Of a stretch of DNA of 64,000 nt, positions 33,746-44,951 are shown in pieces. Made by a program: the position numbers and the translations under genes. Positions within the stretch are counted from its first letter, which is position 1, and each line of letters opens with the position of its first letter. The DNA is from Mesostigma viride (taxonomy: Eukaryota > Streptophyta > Mesostigmatophyceae > Mesostigmatales > Mesostigmataceae), in assembly GCA_009746045.1 (NCBI GenBank), contig RPFO01001075.1, positions 729,561-793,560 on the forward strand. The letters run 5' to 3'. Below the pieces are notes generated by a model. The model was given only the letters and a program-made list of their open reading frames with translations, searched no databases and was not told where the DNA came from.

Positions 33746-34240
33746 AACTTCAGTAGGTAGAGAACGCGACGACTATCCCTTGCCACATACACCTTTTCAA
33801 GACCCCTTCCGCGTCCAGGAACAAGAAGCCGACACTTCCTTGATAGGTAATGGGCGGGTCGCCTTCAAGCTAGGAGAGTAGTGCTGCCCGTTTCGGGACA
33901 CGCTCTACCTAGATGCTAGACCTGCTCGCAGCGGATAAATCCTTTCGTAGTTAGCCTGTCCTTCGCCTTGTTTTCCTGCTTACGGTTGTTTCCTGTCTTA
34001 GATAGGGGAGTATTACTGTTCAGAGACGATTAGCGTCTGGGTAGGTTCCACCTTTTCCTTCGTGCTGCTGTACATTAGACGGCCGCACTCGCAGAAAGTC
34101 ACTGGGTCGCTGACTTTAGGACTACGAGCGCTGGACCATTGCCGCCCTCGTCATTTCGGTGATCCAGATAACCCAGCTAAGTCGACTCCTACCCCTTCCA
34201 CTCCTATCGTGACTACTCAAGAACAACAAGGTGCGTTACC
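33746..34240. other. Retrotransposon 5' leader
   Basis: This is untranslated leader between the primer-binding site and the first ORF. It would carry packaging and dimerisation signals, but I see no specific motif. Short frames are not convincing. Confidence 0.5.
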
Positions 34241-34633
34241 ATGAGCCAACGGCGATCTTTGACTGCTCCTTCCCATTCTTCTAGCGATAATAGTCTAGCT
34301 AAATATTACGTAGTGATTACGCCTCAATGGTCCTCCATTTTCCTTTCTTGGTCCGACGCTAGGAAGATCGTTCAGAATCGTGTATACAACGTAATTAGGT
34401 ACAAGAAATTTATGTCCTTCGAAGAAGCTCAGCAGTTCCTTATAGATCATAGCCAAACAGATTTAGGCCTTCATGTACGCCCTATTCCTCATGGTCGTCC
34501 TCCTGTAGAAGCTCTAGTCTTTGCTACCCCTCCTTCTTCTCCCCCTAAGAGGGCTGCATCCTCATCTAGCTTAGATACTCCTCTCACCTTAGAATTCGGT
34601 TCCCTATCCATTACTGTTGTTAAAAAGGATTGA
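34241..34633 (+). CDS. Small ORF upstream of gag with RNase H1 N-domain-like fold
   Basis: This 130-aa frame starts at an ATG and precedes gag. Residues ~24-70 contain YYVVITPQW, then FLSWSDARKIV and MSFEEAQQFL. This matches the hybrid-binding domain found at the N-terminus of eukaryotic RNase H1 and in the caulimovirus transactivator family (pattern YY.V..G....I..SW...k..V......kkF.s..eA..fl). That domain grips RNA/DNA hybrids or dsRNA, which would suit a role in reverse transcription or translation control. The tail is Pro/Ser-rich. A separate ORF of this kind before gag is unusual for a chromovirus. The domain call is from pattern memory only. Confidence 0.6.
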   Translation: MSQRRSLTAPSHSSSDNSLAKYYVVITPQWSSIFLSWSDARKIVQNRVYNVIRYKKFMSFEEAQQFLIDHSQTDLGLHVRPIPHGRPPVEALVFATPPSSPPKRAASSSSLDTPLTLEFGSLSITVVKKD

Positions 34634-34756
34634 TTTAAATTGTTTCCTTCTTTTAAGCCATTAAAAGCTTTTTCTTTTCTTTCCTTGCCTTAAATTAGGC
34701 CTTGTCCTTATCCTTGTTGCTTTCAGTTAGAATTCTGATCATTTACTTAAATAAAA

Positions 34757-36496
34757 ATGGATCCAGTGGGTGGTAACATGTCGCCTATACCTACCAATAC
34801 TCCTACTATGAGTAATAATAATAATAATAATATAACAACCATAACAACAATCGTGGTAACCGACGGGACTCACTTGAAACGGTGCACCATCTCACTCCTC
34901 AAGGTAATCTTCGTACCTCACCTCCTTCTCCTATTGCTGGTGGTCGCCGTCGTCCCTCACTTACCCCTCCTACCTATGAACAACGTCAACGTATGCAGGT
35001 CAGATTTAGTGATGACCCTTCCCTTACCCTGAACCAGGCCCCTGCCCCTCCTGCAACCTTGGCTCAACCCCCAGCAGGTCCTCACTAACTAACAATGTTT
35101 CTAGGCCTCCTTCCCACCCTGTGCCTTCCATGCCTGCTCTTAACACGGGTCGTGCCTCTGCCCCTGTCGGTCCTTCTGGGCGCCCTAGTGCAGTTCCCTT
35201 TTACCCACCTGCTTCCTGGTCCTACCCTGAGACGGCCTATGAGGCAGCCCAGGTCCCTACCCGTGTGGCTGATTTAGAAGTTAATAGTGATTTCAGCACC
35301 ATGCCCCTAGATGATAGAAATTATGATCATTTTGCCTATTCCTCTCTTCGTGAGCAATATACTGTCCCCTTCTCTTATGGGCACCAGCCTGAAACGGTGG
35401 CCCCTTCTAGACCCCTACCCAAGACTTTTCCTCTTCCTTCCTTCTATCCCGCTTATGTAGCAGTGGAAGATAGTGGCCCTATGGGAAAAACTGACTCTTC
35501 TAATCCCCCTAAGCCCCCTGCTCTTCCCCTCTTTGCTAACCTTCCCAAGCTGGATGTCAAGTCTACCCCTCAACAGTTTTTCACCTTTATTATGTTGCTT
35601 ACCCAGAACACGGAGTCGTGGCAGAATCATAATAGATGGCGTCTTCTGATGCTGTATTAGTTCCTCACTATCTTACAACCTGTATTACTCCTGAGCTTGC
35701 TAACCTCATTCAGTGTGAGTCTTTGGCCTCTCATGCCTACCCTAACTCTGTAGCAGAATTGTTTAAGCGTTTAGAGAACCATTTAGTCCCTCCTGATTCA
35801 GATTGGCAGGATAGATTAGCCTTTGGTACCTTGCAGCAGGGTACTAAATCATTTAAGGAGTATATGAAAGAGTTTGATGCTCAGATGGTACGAATTAGGG
35901 ATTTGTCGGGTGCAGAAGTACGTGCTCGCTTCCTCCAAGGCCTCAGTAGACCCTTATTACGTGAAGTCAAGCGCCAGTTCTCTGCCTACCGTTTTACTGA
36001 TCTGCCCCTCAAGCATGTGCGCCAGCATCTCTTGCGTGTAGCAGATTTCTTCACCACCCCTTCTCTTCCTACCCGTTCCCGTATTAATAATATTATCCTT
36101 ACCCCTGAGGAGGAGAACTCCTATGTAGAAGAATTAGATATCTGTGTTACTGACCTTTCAGCCCTTGATGTCTCTCATATCACATGCTATCATTGTAAGG
36201 AAGTAGGTCATCTTAAACGTGAGTGCCCCAAGTTCCTTTCGGGTGCTCCCCCTCATCCCGACGCTCGCCCTCCTCGTACCCCTCAGCGTGCTCCTATTCG
36301 TCCTACTTCAGGACGCATTCCTTCAGCTACCCCTAGTAGGCTGAATGCTGTGCAGACAGGATCCCCAGGGTTCCCCTATGATAATCAGGCTCCCGCACCC
36401 TCTTCGCTCCCTCGTGACCCTCCAGCAGTGGCTTTTTCGCCAGGGTCTTCTTCGGGGTTAGTTCCTATGGATTTGGGGGGGGAGGGGGAACAGTAG
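34757..36496 (+). pseudogene. gag (capsid and zinc-knuckle nucleocapsid), frameshifted
   Basis: The protein is distributed over four frames (34757 to ~34850, ~34850-35088, ~35100-35660, 35636-36496), so three frame changes interrupt it. The N-terminal third is Asn/Thr- then Pro-rich. The capsid-like retrotransposon gag domain lies at about 35560-36060, with FGTLQQGTKSFKEYMKEFD followed by RFLQGLSRPLLREV. One CCHC knuckle, CYHCKEVGHLKREC, is at about 36186-36230, followed by a Pro/Arg-rich tail ending at 36496. It would form virus-like particles and package RNA. The frame changes sit in T/C-rich and repeat stretches, so some may be sequence errors. Confidence 0.8.
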
Positions 36497-36609
36497 GCCT
36501 GTCAGCCGGGGGTAACCTGGACAGGTCCTTAGATAGTACCCCAGATAAAAATTTTTGCCTGCCTGTTTTTATAACCTCTGTAGGAGCTGAATCTTCCCTA
36601 CCACTACGT

Positions 36610-37215
36610 GTGCGTCCTCTTATGTTCTTGAATGGTGGTTTAACCGTCCCTCACACTGTTGTAGACCCTTTCCTGCATGCTGATGAACTCTTGAATGTCT
36701 CTGTGTTGGTAGATAGCGGTGCGGCTAGCTCCTTTGTGAGCGAGGCCCTAGTTAGGCGTTTAGGACTAGTCCCTACCCCTCACACCAAACCCGTCACTGT
36801 TCATTATGCTGATGGTCGCACCAGTCATTCCCCGGGTACGGTGTCCCTTCCCATGGTTATACAAGGACGTACTGTCAACCTGACGGCCACTATAGGCCCT
36901 ATCACTACCGCTGATGTATTACTAGGATTAGATTGGCACCAGGATAATAAGATTACTATTAATTATGATACCATGGTCATCTGGTTTCCAGATAGCTCTT
37001 ACTGGGTACCGGAACGTCATTATAGATTGGAAAATTTATCCTTGGTAGATATTACTCCTCCTACACCTGTTGATCCTCCTGTAAGACCTATACCTGAAGT
37101 ATTAATGTCCAATGATGAGTTGCGTTCTGAACTAAAGGAATATGGATATTTATTATGTATGTTCCTTCAGTTAGAAGTACAGGAGATACCTATCCTAATA
37201 ATAGTGTGGATATAG
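36610..37215 (+). CDS. Aspartic protease region of pol
   Basis: This frame contains VLVDSGAASSFVSEALVRRL, with the DSG active-site triad of retropepsins, and later TADVLLGLDW, the family's second motif, ILG/LLG followed by D. It would process the Gag-Pol polyprotein. It overlaps the reverse-transcriptase frame at 37155 in a different phase, so either a frameshift mutation or a programmed shift joins them. Confidence 0.85.
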   Translation: MRPLMFLNGGLTVPHTVVDPFLHADELLNVSVLVDSGAASSFVSEALVRRLGLVPTPHTKPVTVHYADGRTSHSPGTVSLPMVIQGRTVNLTATIGPITTADVLLGLDWHQDNKITINYDTMVIWFPDSSYWVPERHYRLENLSLVDITPPTPVDPPVRPIPEVLMSNDELRSELKEYGYLLCMFLQLEVQEIPILIIVWI

Positions 37216-38217
37216 ATATAAACACAGTGGATACAATAGGAGTGGGATTTACTGAAAATGAAATAGTAAGATACATGGCTGTGATAGATTCCTCAAAGGT
37301 TTTTGAAGAAAAGACTCCTTCTTATCCTCCTCCTCGTTCTGTTTTACACCGTGTAGTTATCAAGGACGGTGCAGTTCCTACGCACTCTCCGATGTATAGA
37401 ATGGGCCCTACCGAGTTAAAGGAACTAAAACAGATTTTAGTGTCATTATTAGAAGCAGGATTGATAGAGCCTAGTAACTCCCCCTACTCAGCTGGTGTCC
37501 TGTTAGTTCCTAAGCCAAATGGCAAGTTTCGCCTAGTTACTGATTATAGGAAGTTGAATGATATTACTGTGAAGTCTAAATACCCTCTACCTCGTATTGA
37601 TGATATATTTAATAAGGTTAAAGGTTCCACTTGTTTCACAGTACTGGATTGTGCGGATGGTTTTTGGCAGTTGCGGATAGCTCCTGAGGATTGCCATAAA
37701 ACCGCCTTTGCTACCCCTTTTGGTCATTACCAGTTTAGAGTAGCGGCTATGGGACTTTGCAACTCGCCTGCCTCTTTTCAAATGTTAATGAATGAAGTGC
37801 TTAGACCTGTTATGGGAAATTCTCACCTTCCTCAGGTGTCCTCTGATCTAAAGGATCCTTCCTTCTCCTCTGTTTCTTTATCTGAGCATGACCGTTCTTG
37901 TGCTCAAGCTTACTTAGATGATATTCTTATTTACTCTCCTGATTTTGAAACGCACCTACGTGATTTAAAGAAAGTATTAGAAATAATGGCTGAAAATTCT
38001 TTGTGGGCGCGCCGTGCTAAAGTTCGTTCGGGTAGGAGTGTCCCATTTTTAGGGCACGTTCTGTCAGATGCCGGGGTCGCTACCGACCCGGATAAAACTA
38101 AGTCAATTCAGGAATGGCCTACTCCTACCGACGTTAAAGGTGTACGTAGTTTCCTAGGAATTGCTTCTTACTATATTAGGCGTTTTATCCCGCGTTTCGC
38201 AACTATAGCAGCCCCTG
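37155..38217 (+). pseudogene. Reverse transcriptase of pol, split by a TTAA element
   Basis: Motifs in order are LLVPKPNGKFRLVTDYRKLN, YPLPRIDDIF, VLDCADGFWQLRIAPED, AAMGLCNSPASFQ and the catalytic AYLDDILIYS, then FLGHVLSD and VRSFLGIASYYIRRFIPRF. This is a Ty3/gypsy RT. About 25 extra residues (HLPQVSSDLKD...) lie just before the YLDD box, which is unusual. Coding stops making sense at 38218, where the TTAA element begins. The same frame resumes at 47509 with the RNase H connection, so the break is purely insertional. Confidence 0.9.
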
Positions 38218-38392
38218 TTAACCCATACTCCGTCAAGTGTATCCATTTGGATACACTTGCACCCCCCGCCACGTGGCAAAATATTACGCGAGCGCCGCGC
38301 CATCGGGTACGGATGTAAGTGGTCAGGCAACTCGGGACAGACCCAATGTGAACGTAAATGCCTAGGTTGGTGGGATAATTGCGCCATAGCCA

Positions 38393-38480
38393 CCTAAATA
38401 CGGAAGCTCCTATTCGGGCCAGGATGAAGAAAACTCTTGTGCGGGGGCGAGTGCGGGGGTCCGGGCCAATACCGCACTAA
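38393..38480. repeat. Inner inverted repeat, left arm of the 9.29-kb element
   Basis: This arm contains AAGCTCCTATTCGGGCCAGG and ATGAAGAAAACTCTTGTGCG. It is nearly complementary to 46252-46337 (GTGCGGTAATGCGCC onward). The repeat may be part of long imperfect termini or mark a further nested element. Confidence 0.75.
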
Positions 38481-38929
38481 AATCCGACGCGCCCAGACAA
38501 GCCGCGCCGGGCCGGCACACGAATTAGCGCGGGAAACAGGGCCGATGGCGTGCATGCTGCCCGGCATACGGGACTTAAACACAATGGCACTTCACTGTGA
38601 CTACCTAGCACATTGAGGAATTATTTCTCTGAGAAAAGGAATTACCGGGTGCAGTGTTAGGGAACGCGAAGTCAAGCTAGCCCGCCCTTTATTAGTATGG
38701 CCACGGAAACGTAGTGCAGACTTGAGTGCCGGGTGTGTTCTAATATTTAGGCCTTTAGCTAGTGTTGCTATGGTCTCGTCCTAATACCGCTATTACTCCT
38801 TGCATGGGTCGCGCCGGTCTTACAAAAGGCATTTGGATGTTTGCCCAAGGTATAATTGGTCGTAAGGTCCGAAGGTAAATTGAGACGACGAACCTTTTAC
38901 GTCCCTGGGATTCATACCTGTAAGCTTAA

Positions 38930-40648
38930 CTCGTCGTCTGTCCCTGGTCCTCTACGGAGGACTGAGTTGAACTCAGTCCTCTCTAGAGGACCGAGTTTTT
39001 GGGTTTCGTAGAAAATTCGCCCCGGTCAGAATGTTAGACAAAAAAATTCTCTCAAAATTTATTCAAATACTACGTGAAAAGATCTTTCTTGGACATATTT
39101 TTGGGATTTTTTTTGATTTGGTATGAGCGGCTAAATGTACGGTCAAAGTACAGGTGGTAAGGGTACTTTTCCACGTGAAACGCGAGTTCCGGAAATGCAC
39201 GACCTAGCCATGGCGGCTCGCGCCCATGCATGCAGTTTACGTTTGCGGACGAGTTAGCTGTCCAAACTCAGGAAATAGATTTAACATGCCCTAAAGATGA
39301 TAAAAATACATTTTTAGCTCGCGGGGATGCGATTTACCCGGTGTCGGCACTGTTCTTGCTGGAAAAAACTGCGATAAGGCAGGTCGACGGAATTGATGAC
39401 TGCGCTTGCTTTCCGGCGCAATTTCAATGGCTGATAGGTTTCTTTCTACATTTTAACATGCATTGTATTAGAATAAATTGAGTGACAGTATAGATTTGAG
39501 TATTTCGACCATTCTGTCACGTCATGGTCTATGTGCCGCAAAGTGCCACTTTTGCGGGCACCGCCTGGGCCAAGGTAACGCTAGCCGTGCCAGGTAAAGC
39601 CGGATAATCGTTGCCTCTTCGTTTCTTGATGTTCGTACATGAGTTTAAGCTTGCGAGGCGTTGTCAGGTTCAAGTCTTGATGCTCTTTCTTGACCGTTGC
39701 CTGCCCTCTCTAAAACCCCCTTTTCAGATGATGTTATCAGGCATTTGCCTTGACCCAGTGTAGTTGTGCAGGGTTTTAGGAGCTGTGCAGGTTTAAACAC
39801 CTTCATAGATGTTAGTTATTCTTTTGCTACGTTCATACTGCATGATTTTGAGGCCACGGGCCGCGTCAAGGGTGCATTCAAGCTTTTACGGGTGAGTGAA
39901 AAGTCTTGGTGACAAACCACTGCCATCATGTGCCAGCAACTATGTTGGCCACATCATGGCAAGGAAAAACAGTTATAGCCATATCTATTGTTGTTAGAAA
40001 CAATGGAAATATGCTTAACCTACCCATTATATTGGTGGTTGACACTTATAACATAACCCTTTGTTGGTAGGTATCCAAGCCCATTCCCTACATGCATGCA
40101 TAGGCTCTCACTACATGATAAGGTATGATATACCTGAAGTATGATGATGCAAGTGTGTTGTCCTGTAATGCTTGAAGGGAAATGAGTTGATTGGGATGGT
40201 TGGTGGCCACGGTGGTGTGTAGTATGACCGCACTTACATGCTAGCAAAGTTAGCAAAAGCCCCATTCCTCTCCTGAGGACTGAGAGTTTTTTAATTGTTT
40301 CAGGCAGTTGCAGTGGCCAAATCGAGCCCAGTTTTTTACCACGTTTCAAGAACTATATTGTTTACATGCCTATATTTTTTCTTCATGCACGAGGATTTGA
40401 TTGAATTTTTCCCACTCGTTCTTATCCCGAAAAATGCAAATTCGCGAGGGGTGCCCATCGTCCGTGTAATTTTCAGGTGTTCGGGTCAAGTTTTCACATA
40501 TGCAGTATTTTTGCCAACAAAATGACATCTAGTACACCCCCGATCCACATCAAAACATTTGGGATGGACCCCCCACCTAGTCGCTACACGCGGTTGAAAA
40601 TTGTCAACTCAGTCCTCCTGTGAGGACTGAGTTGGGACAGACGACGAG
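38930..40648. mobile_element. 1.72-kb TTAA-flanked non-autonomous TIR element
   Basis: TTAA at 38926-38929 and 40649-40652 flank the 15-bp perfect inverted termini CTCGTCGTCTGTCCC (38930-38944; complement at 40634-40648). Directly inside each terminus are palindromes built on CAGTCCTC/GAGGACTG: two at the left (38945-39000) and one at the right (40609-40633). The interior has one 83-codon frame (39230-39481, starting MQFTFADELAVQ) of unknown nature and no transposase. The termini differ from those of the 13.3-kb and 38.2-kb TTAA elements, so it belongs to another family. Confidence 0.85.
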
Positions 40649-40652
40649 TTAA

Positions 40653-41940
40653 AGAGTATTGTCAAGCCTGGTCTTTACTAGTCACAATAAAAGCAGGCTA
40701 AGCTTTTTTCCCCTCCTGAAACCCGTTGGGCGTGGTCGACGAATGACGGAAGACATTATGGATGTACGCTTACCTGAGAACGGGCGTTTTCTCGTCTGAA
40801 AGCGCTGGGTCATACCAGCCCCACTTTCTCCCTCCCCTCCTGATCGACCATCCTGCCTTATGCCTCCCCCCCACCCCCACCCACCCACCCACACAACCCG
40901 CGCCGACCCTGCTTCCATCTCTCGTCTTCTATGCTTACCATGCCTTGCCTGCTCATACGTCGCTGTAAATTTCCAAGAAAGCATCTTATGAAATTGTCGG
41001 GAAAGGCAACAGAACGCTGCAACAATGCGTGCCTTTCCTATATGGCTTTCTGCATATCAACTTGGTTGTATATCTCGTGAGTGAAAGTGAAGGATTTCAT
41101 ATATAGCATAATGTGTCGCATGTGATAATGGTAGTGATGTGTCATTTGTTGTAATGCTTTGTGCGTACGTGTGTTAGGGTAATACTTTTAGTGGATTGAA
41201 ATAGTGTACATTGCTACTACATCTCGCGATTGGCTTTTGGGACATGCGGCCCGTGATGCTAGGATGGCAGTATATACAAAAATGTAGACCATTATACAAC
41301 GAGATGAACACCATTTATGTGCCTTCTATAGTATGTGCATGCAACTTTGTTGCCACATGTCACGCCTAGAAATGGTGGTCCGTGGTCCATGGTGAGGTAA
41401 TTGCTAGGCTGAGCCTTTAATTCAGGCCTAATTGGTTACAAGTTCGACATGCCGGCCGTAGCCATGTGCAGGATTGACCCGGCCGAGTTGTGTGTGTCAA
41501 TGACCCCCAGGCCTGTTTGGGACCGGTCAGGTAGCTTCGCTTGATATTGCTAGCCATTTCGGGGCAATTGTTATACCGTAGTTGTTGTTAAAGAATTGGT
41601 GCATTCAGGGTGGGCTCACACTCATGGTCGCACTCATGGTCGCTAAATGATCGCTATGGGTTTACATTGTGCTCAGACTATTCTACACTCATCTAAGACT
41701 ATTGTACACCTGTCATCTCACCCTCAAGTGTATTTGTTGCACATGCTTCATGTGTGGCCATCATGTAGGCCCCTTTATTCCCAAGTCCCACTGAGGACTT
41801 ATGCCCGCGTGACGCAATCTAAGTGAAATAAATAATTGAAAACCAATTAGTACCCTTTGTAAAGCCTGTTAATGAATGTGCGGTGATCGCCCCCAACCAT
41901 AGCAGCCATGGGATGAAACTAGGTGAATTTAGTGAATGCG
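40653..41940. other. Interior of the 9.29-kb element, no gene seen
   Basis: This is AT-moderate sequence with only short frames; 40682-40984 (minus) is Gly/Arg-rich low complexity. I see no transposase motif or structured RNA I can name. Confidence 0.5.
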
Positions 41941-41949
41941 TCACTCGAG

Positions 41950-42910
41950 CATAAATAATTAAATTAAATTAAATTATAACATTTTGTTGTCTCCTTGATA
42001 ACATGACTCCGTTGGGATATCATGTAGCACATATTCCTTGCTGGATGGATGGAGGTGGGCAAAGCCGCGAAACCGAGCTAATCTAACTCTAAGCTAATCT
42101 AATCTAGAAAACCCTAGCTACTCTACTCAGCAAAGTGCCCCTTCCTCTTGGGGGGATGGGGGCTTGCCCACAGGGGCTGGCGTGTGAGCCTGGACAATCC
42201 TCTTCCACCTCTTCTTGTTCTGCATAAAAGTTCAAGCAAGAGCATACATAACATTTGGGTCTTGATAACTAAACAAAACAATAATTACATGTGCTGGCTA
42301 GTGACCTCATGAGCATGCTGTGCTAACATGCACACATGACACCTAGCTGAATCAATTAATTAATCATCATGTGCATGGCTACGTGCAAATTAAAAATGTT
42401 GCCCCTACTTGAATCTGTGTTGCCGACCCGTACCCCACAACCCATACCCCACCACCCACTGATCACAGAGATTTATTAAAAAATTAAATTAAATTATAAC
42501 ATGTCTCCGTTGGGAGATCATGTAGCACATATTCCAGGTTGGATGGGTGGTGTGGGGGAAGCCGCGTAATCGTACTAACCTAACTCTAAGCTATATCTAG
42601 TCTAGAAAAGCCTATCTACGCTACTCATCAAAACGGCTCCTCCGTTTGGGGGGAGGCGGCTTGCCCACAGGGGCTGGCGTGTGCGCCTTGACAACAGAGA
42701 TTTATGCTCATGTGCATTCGTGATTGCCCCCCCCCCCAGGAGGACTTCAGGGGCGCTTTGCTGATCGAGTAGAGTAGCTAGGATTTTATAGATTAGTTTA
42801 GAGATAGCTTAGTTAGGTTTCGCGGCTTCGCCTGGACCCCCATCCATCAAGCAAGGGAATACATGCTACACGATCTCCCAACGGAGTCATGTTATAATTT
42901 AATTTAATGC
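41950..42910. repeat. Three copies of a ~210-bp repeat, two direct and one inverted
   Basis: Copies lie at about 41960-42194 and 42480-42700 (plus) and about 42735-42905 (complement). Shared words are TCCGTTGGGA, TCATGTAGCACATATTCC and GGCTTGCCCACAGGGGCTGG. A short end fragment recurs at about 43352-43400. All copies end in AAATTAAATT-type runs. The inverted pair could fold back, which suggests a foldback or MITE family. Confidence 0.8.
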
Positions 42911-42916
42911 GTGATT

Positions 42917-42985
42917 GATGCGGTTATGTCGATCATAACCGCATTTAATTAAACTTGATCATGTCGATCAAGTTTAATTAATTAA
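42917..42985. repeat. Two adjacent perfect hairpins
   Basis: ATGCGGTTATG-TCGAT-CATAACCGCAT is followed by AATTAAACTTGATC...GATCAAGTTTAATT. Both share a central ATGTCGATCA. They may be insertion footprints or protein-binding sites; no function is assigned. Confidence 0.65.
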
Positions 42986-42999
42986 TCAAAATAGGGCAG

Positions 43000-44185
43000 G
43001 TTGTGCTGTCCCAATAATTTTGTGAGTTATATCCACTCATCCTTAATCATGTACATGTGTGCCTATGATGAGCCACACCCCAGATGATGCCTAGCTTTAT
43101 TTAGTTATGTTGTGCCCATGCAGGGAGTAACTCTCTGCTGAGACGCCATGCCCTAGCTTCTTTGTATAGCTATGCTGCTCTTCCCCCCCATGACAGGCTC
43201 CCCCTTCGCTGGGCATAGCTTGAAGATCATGGGGATGCAAGTGCCCTGGTGCACCTAGAGCAAGGGTCCTTTACATCCCCACCCTTGCAGGAAGTAGCTT
43301 AGGATGTATGATAGGCCATATGCCCCCCTCTCAAGGGCTGTGTGCTACATATACTCCCAACGGAGTTATGTTACAATTCAATTCAATTCAATTCAATATC
43401 CACTCAAACTGTAGCCCCATCCCCTTTCCATACCCGTGACGCAGTCTAGGTGACATTCATTCATCCATTACGTGTAGTACGTGTATGGACATTCATTACT
43501 TCATACACTAATTAATTACTTGCTTACTTATTCATTAATTAATATACTCACGTTAATCAAATAATCAATTAGTCATACCTCATGCTTCATTATCCACTCA
43601 GTTTCTAGTGACAGGGTTGCAGGTACCACGGCCCGAATCACTATGCTTACCAAATTTGGTAACATGGGGAGCCCACACCGACTGTAGAGCGGTAAGGCCA
43701 AATATGGAGGGATAAGAACATGGAGAGCTGCATAACCTATATCATTAGCTAGCACATGGAAAACTACTACCTACAATACACATGACATGAAGCCACCATA
43801 GCTAACAAGCCTGGGCAACGTGATCGACATAAAGGCAGGTGTTTGGTCAGTTAGCTCTTCAGTTTATAGCTCCAAGCTCCACCAACTGCTGGACTCTCAC
43901 GGATTTGTAGCAGTGTCGGCCCGCATGCCTAGTCAACGCCGGCATGAATAATCAGGACTGGAACCTCGGATGATGGCCAATGCTGAGATGTCCGCTGTCT
44001 GTGTCCACACAATCAGACATGCAAGGAGGGCAAAAAATCAACCTAGAAATGACCAACATGCGTGTGCACACACACATGCACGCATACAAAGGAATGTCAA
44101 GCTATGGGCGAAACATGCTTCTTTCTTTTTGCCTATTCTGTTAACTTGCATGCAAATGTACACGCAAAAAGAAAACTTGGGAGGG
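43000..44185. other. Interior of the 9.29-kb element, no gene seen
   Basis: This is non-coding looking sequence with ATTCAATTCAATTC runs at about 43376-43396 and scattered palindromes. There is no frame with a recognisable domain. Confidence 0.5.
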
Positions 44186-44951
44186 AGCGAGGGAGGGAGG
44201 GAGGGAGGGAGGGAGGGAGGGAGGGAGGGAGTGAGTGAGTGAGTGAGTGAGTGAGTGAGGAGGGAGGGAGGGAGGGAGGGAGGGAGGGAGGGAGGGAGGG
44301 AGGGAGGGAGGGAGGGAGGGAGGGAGGGAGGGAGGGAGGGAGGGAGGGAGGGAGGGAGGGAGGGAGGGAGGGAGGGAGGGAGGAGGGAGGGAGGGAGGGA
44401 GGGAGGGAGGGAGGGAGGGAGGGAGGAGGAGGGAGGGAGGGAGGGAGGGAGGAGGGAGGGAGGGAGGGAGGGAGGGAGGGAGGGAGGAGGGAGGAGGGAG
44501 GGAGGGAGGAGGGAGGGAGGGAGGAGAGGAGGGAGGGAGGGAGGGAGGAGGGAGGGAGGGAGGGAGGAGGGAGGGAGGGAGGAGGGAGGGAGGGAGGGAG
44601 GGAGGGAGGGAGGGAGGAGGGAGGAGGGAGGGAGGAGGGAGGGAGGGAGGGAGGGAGGGAGGGAGGGAGGGAGGAGGGAGGGAGGGAGGGAGGGAGGAGG
44701 AGAGGGAGGGAGGGAGGAGGGAGGAGGGAGAGGAGGGAGGGAGGGAGGGAGGGAGGGAGGGAGGAGGGAGGGAGGGAGGAGGGAGGAGGGAGGGAGGGAG
44801 GGAGGAGGGAGGGAGGGAGGGAGGGAGGGAGGGAGGGAGGAGGGAGGGAGGGAGGGAGGGAGGGAGGGAGGGAGGGAGGGAGGAGGGAGGGAGGGAGGGA
44901 GGGAGGAGGGAGGGAGGGAGGGAGGAGGGAGGGAGGGAGGAGGGAGGGAGC
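44186..44951. repeat. (GGGA)n satellite, ~770 bp
   Basis: This is a long GGGA tetranucleotide array broken by GGA slips, with a GAGT tract near 44230-44259. The Gly/Arg/Glu frames through it are artefacts. It is the complement of the CCCT array at 9.7 kb. Confidence 0.95.
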
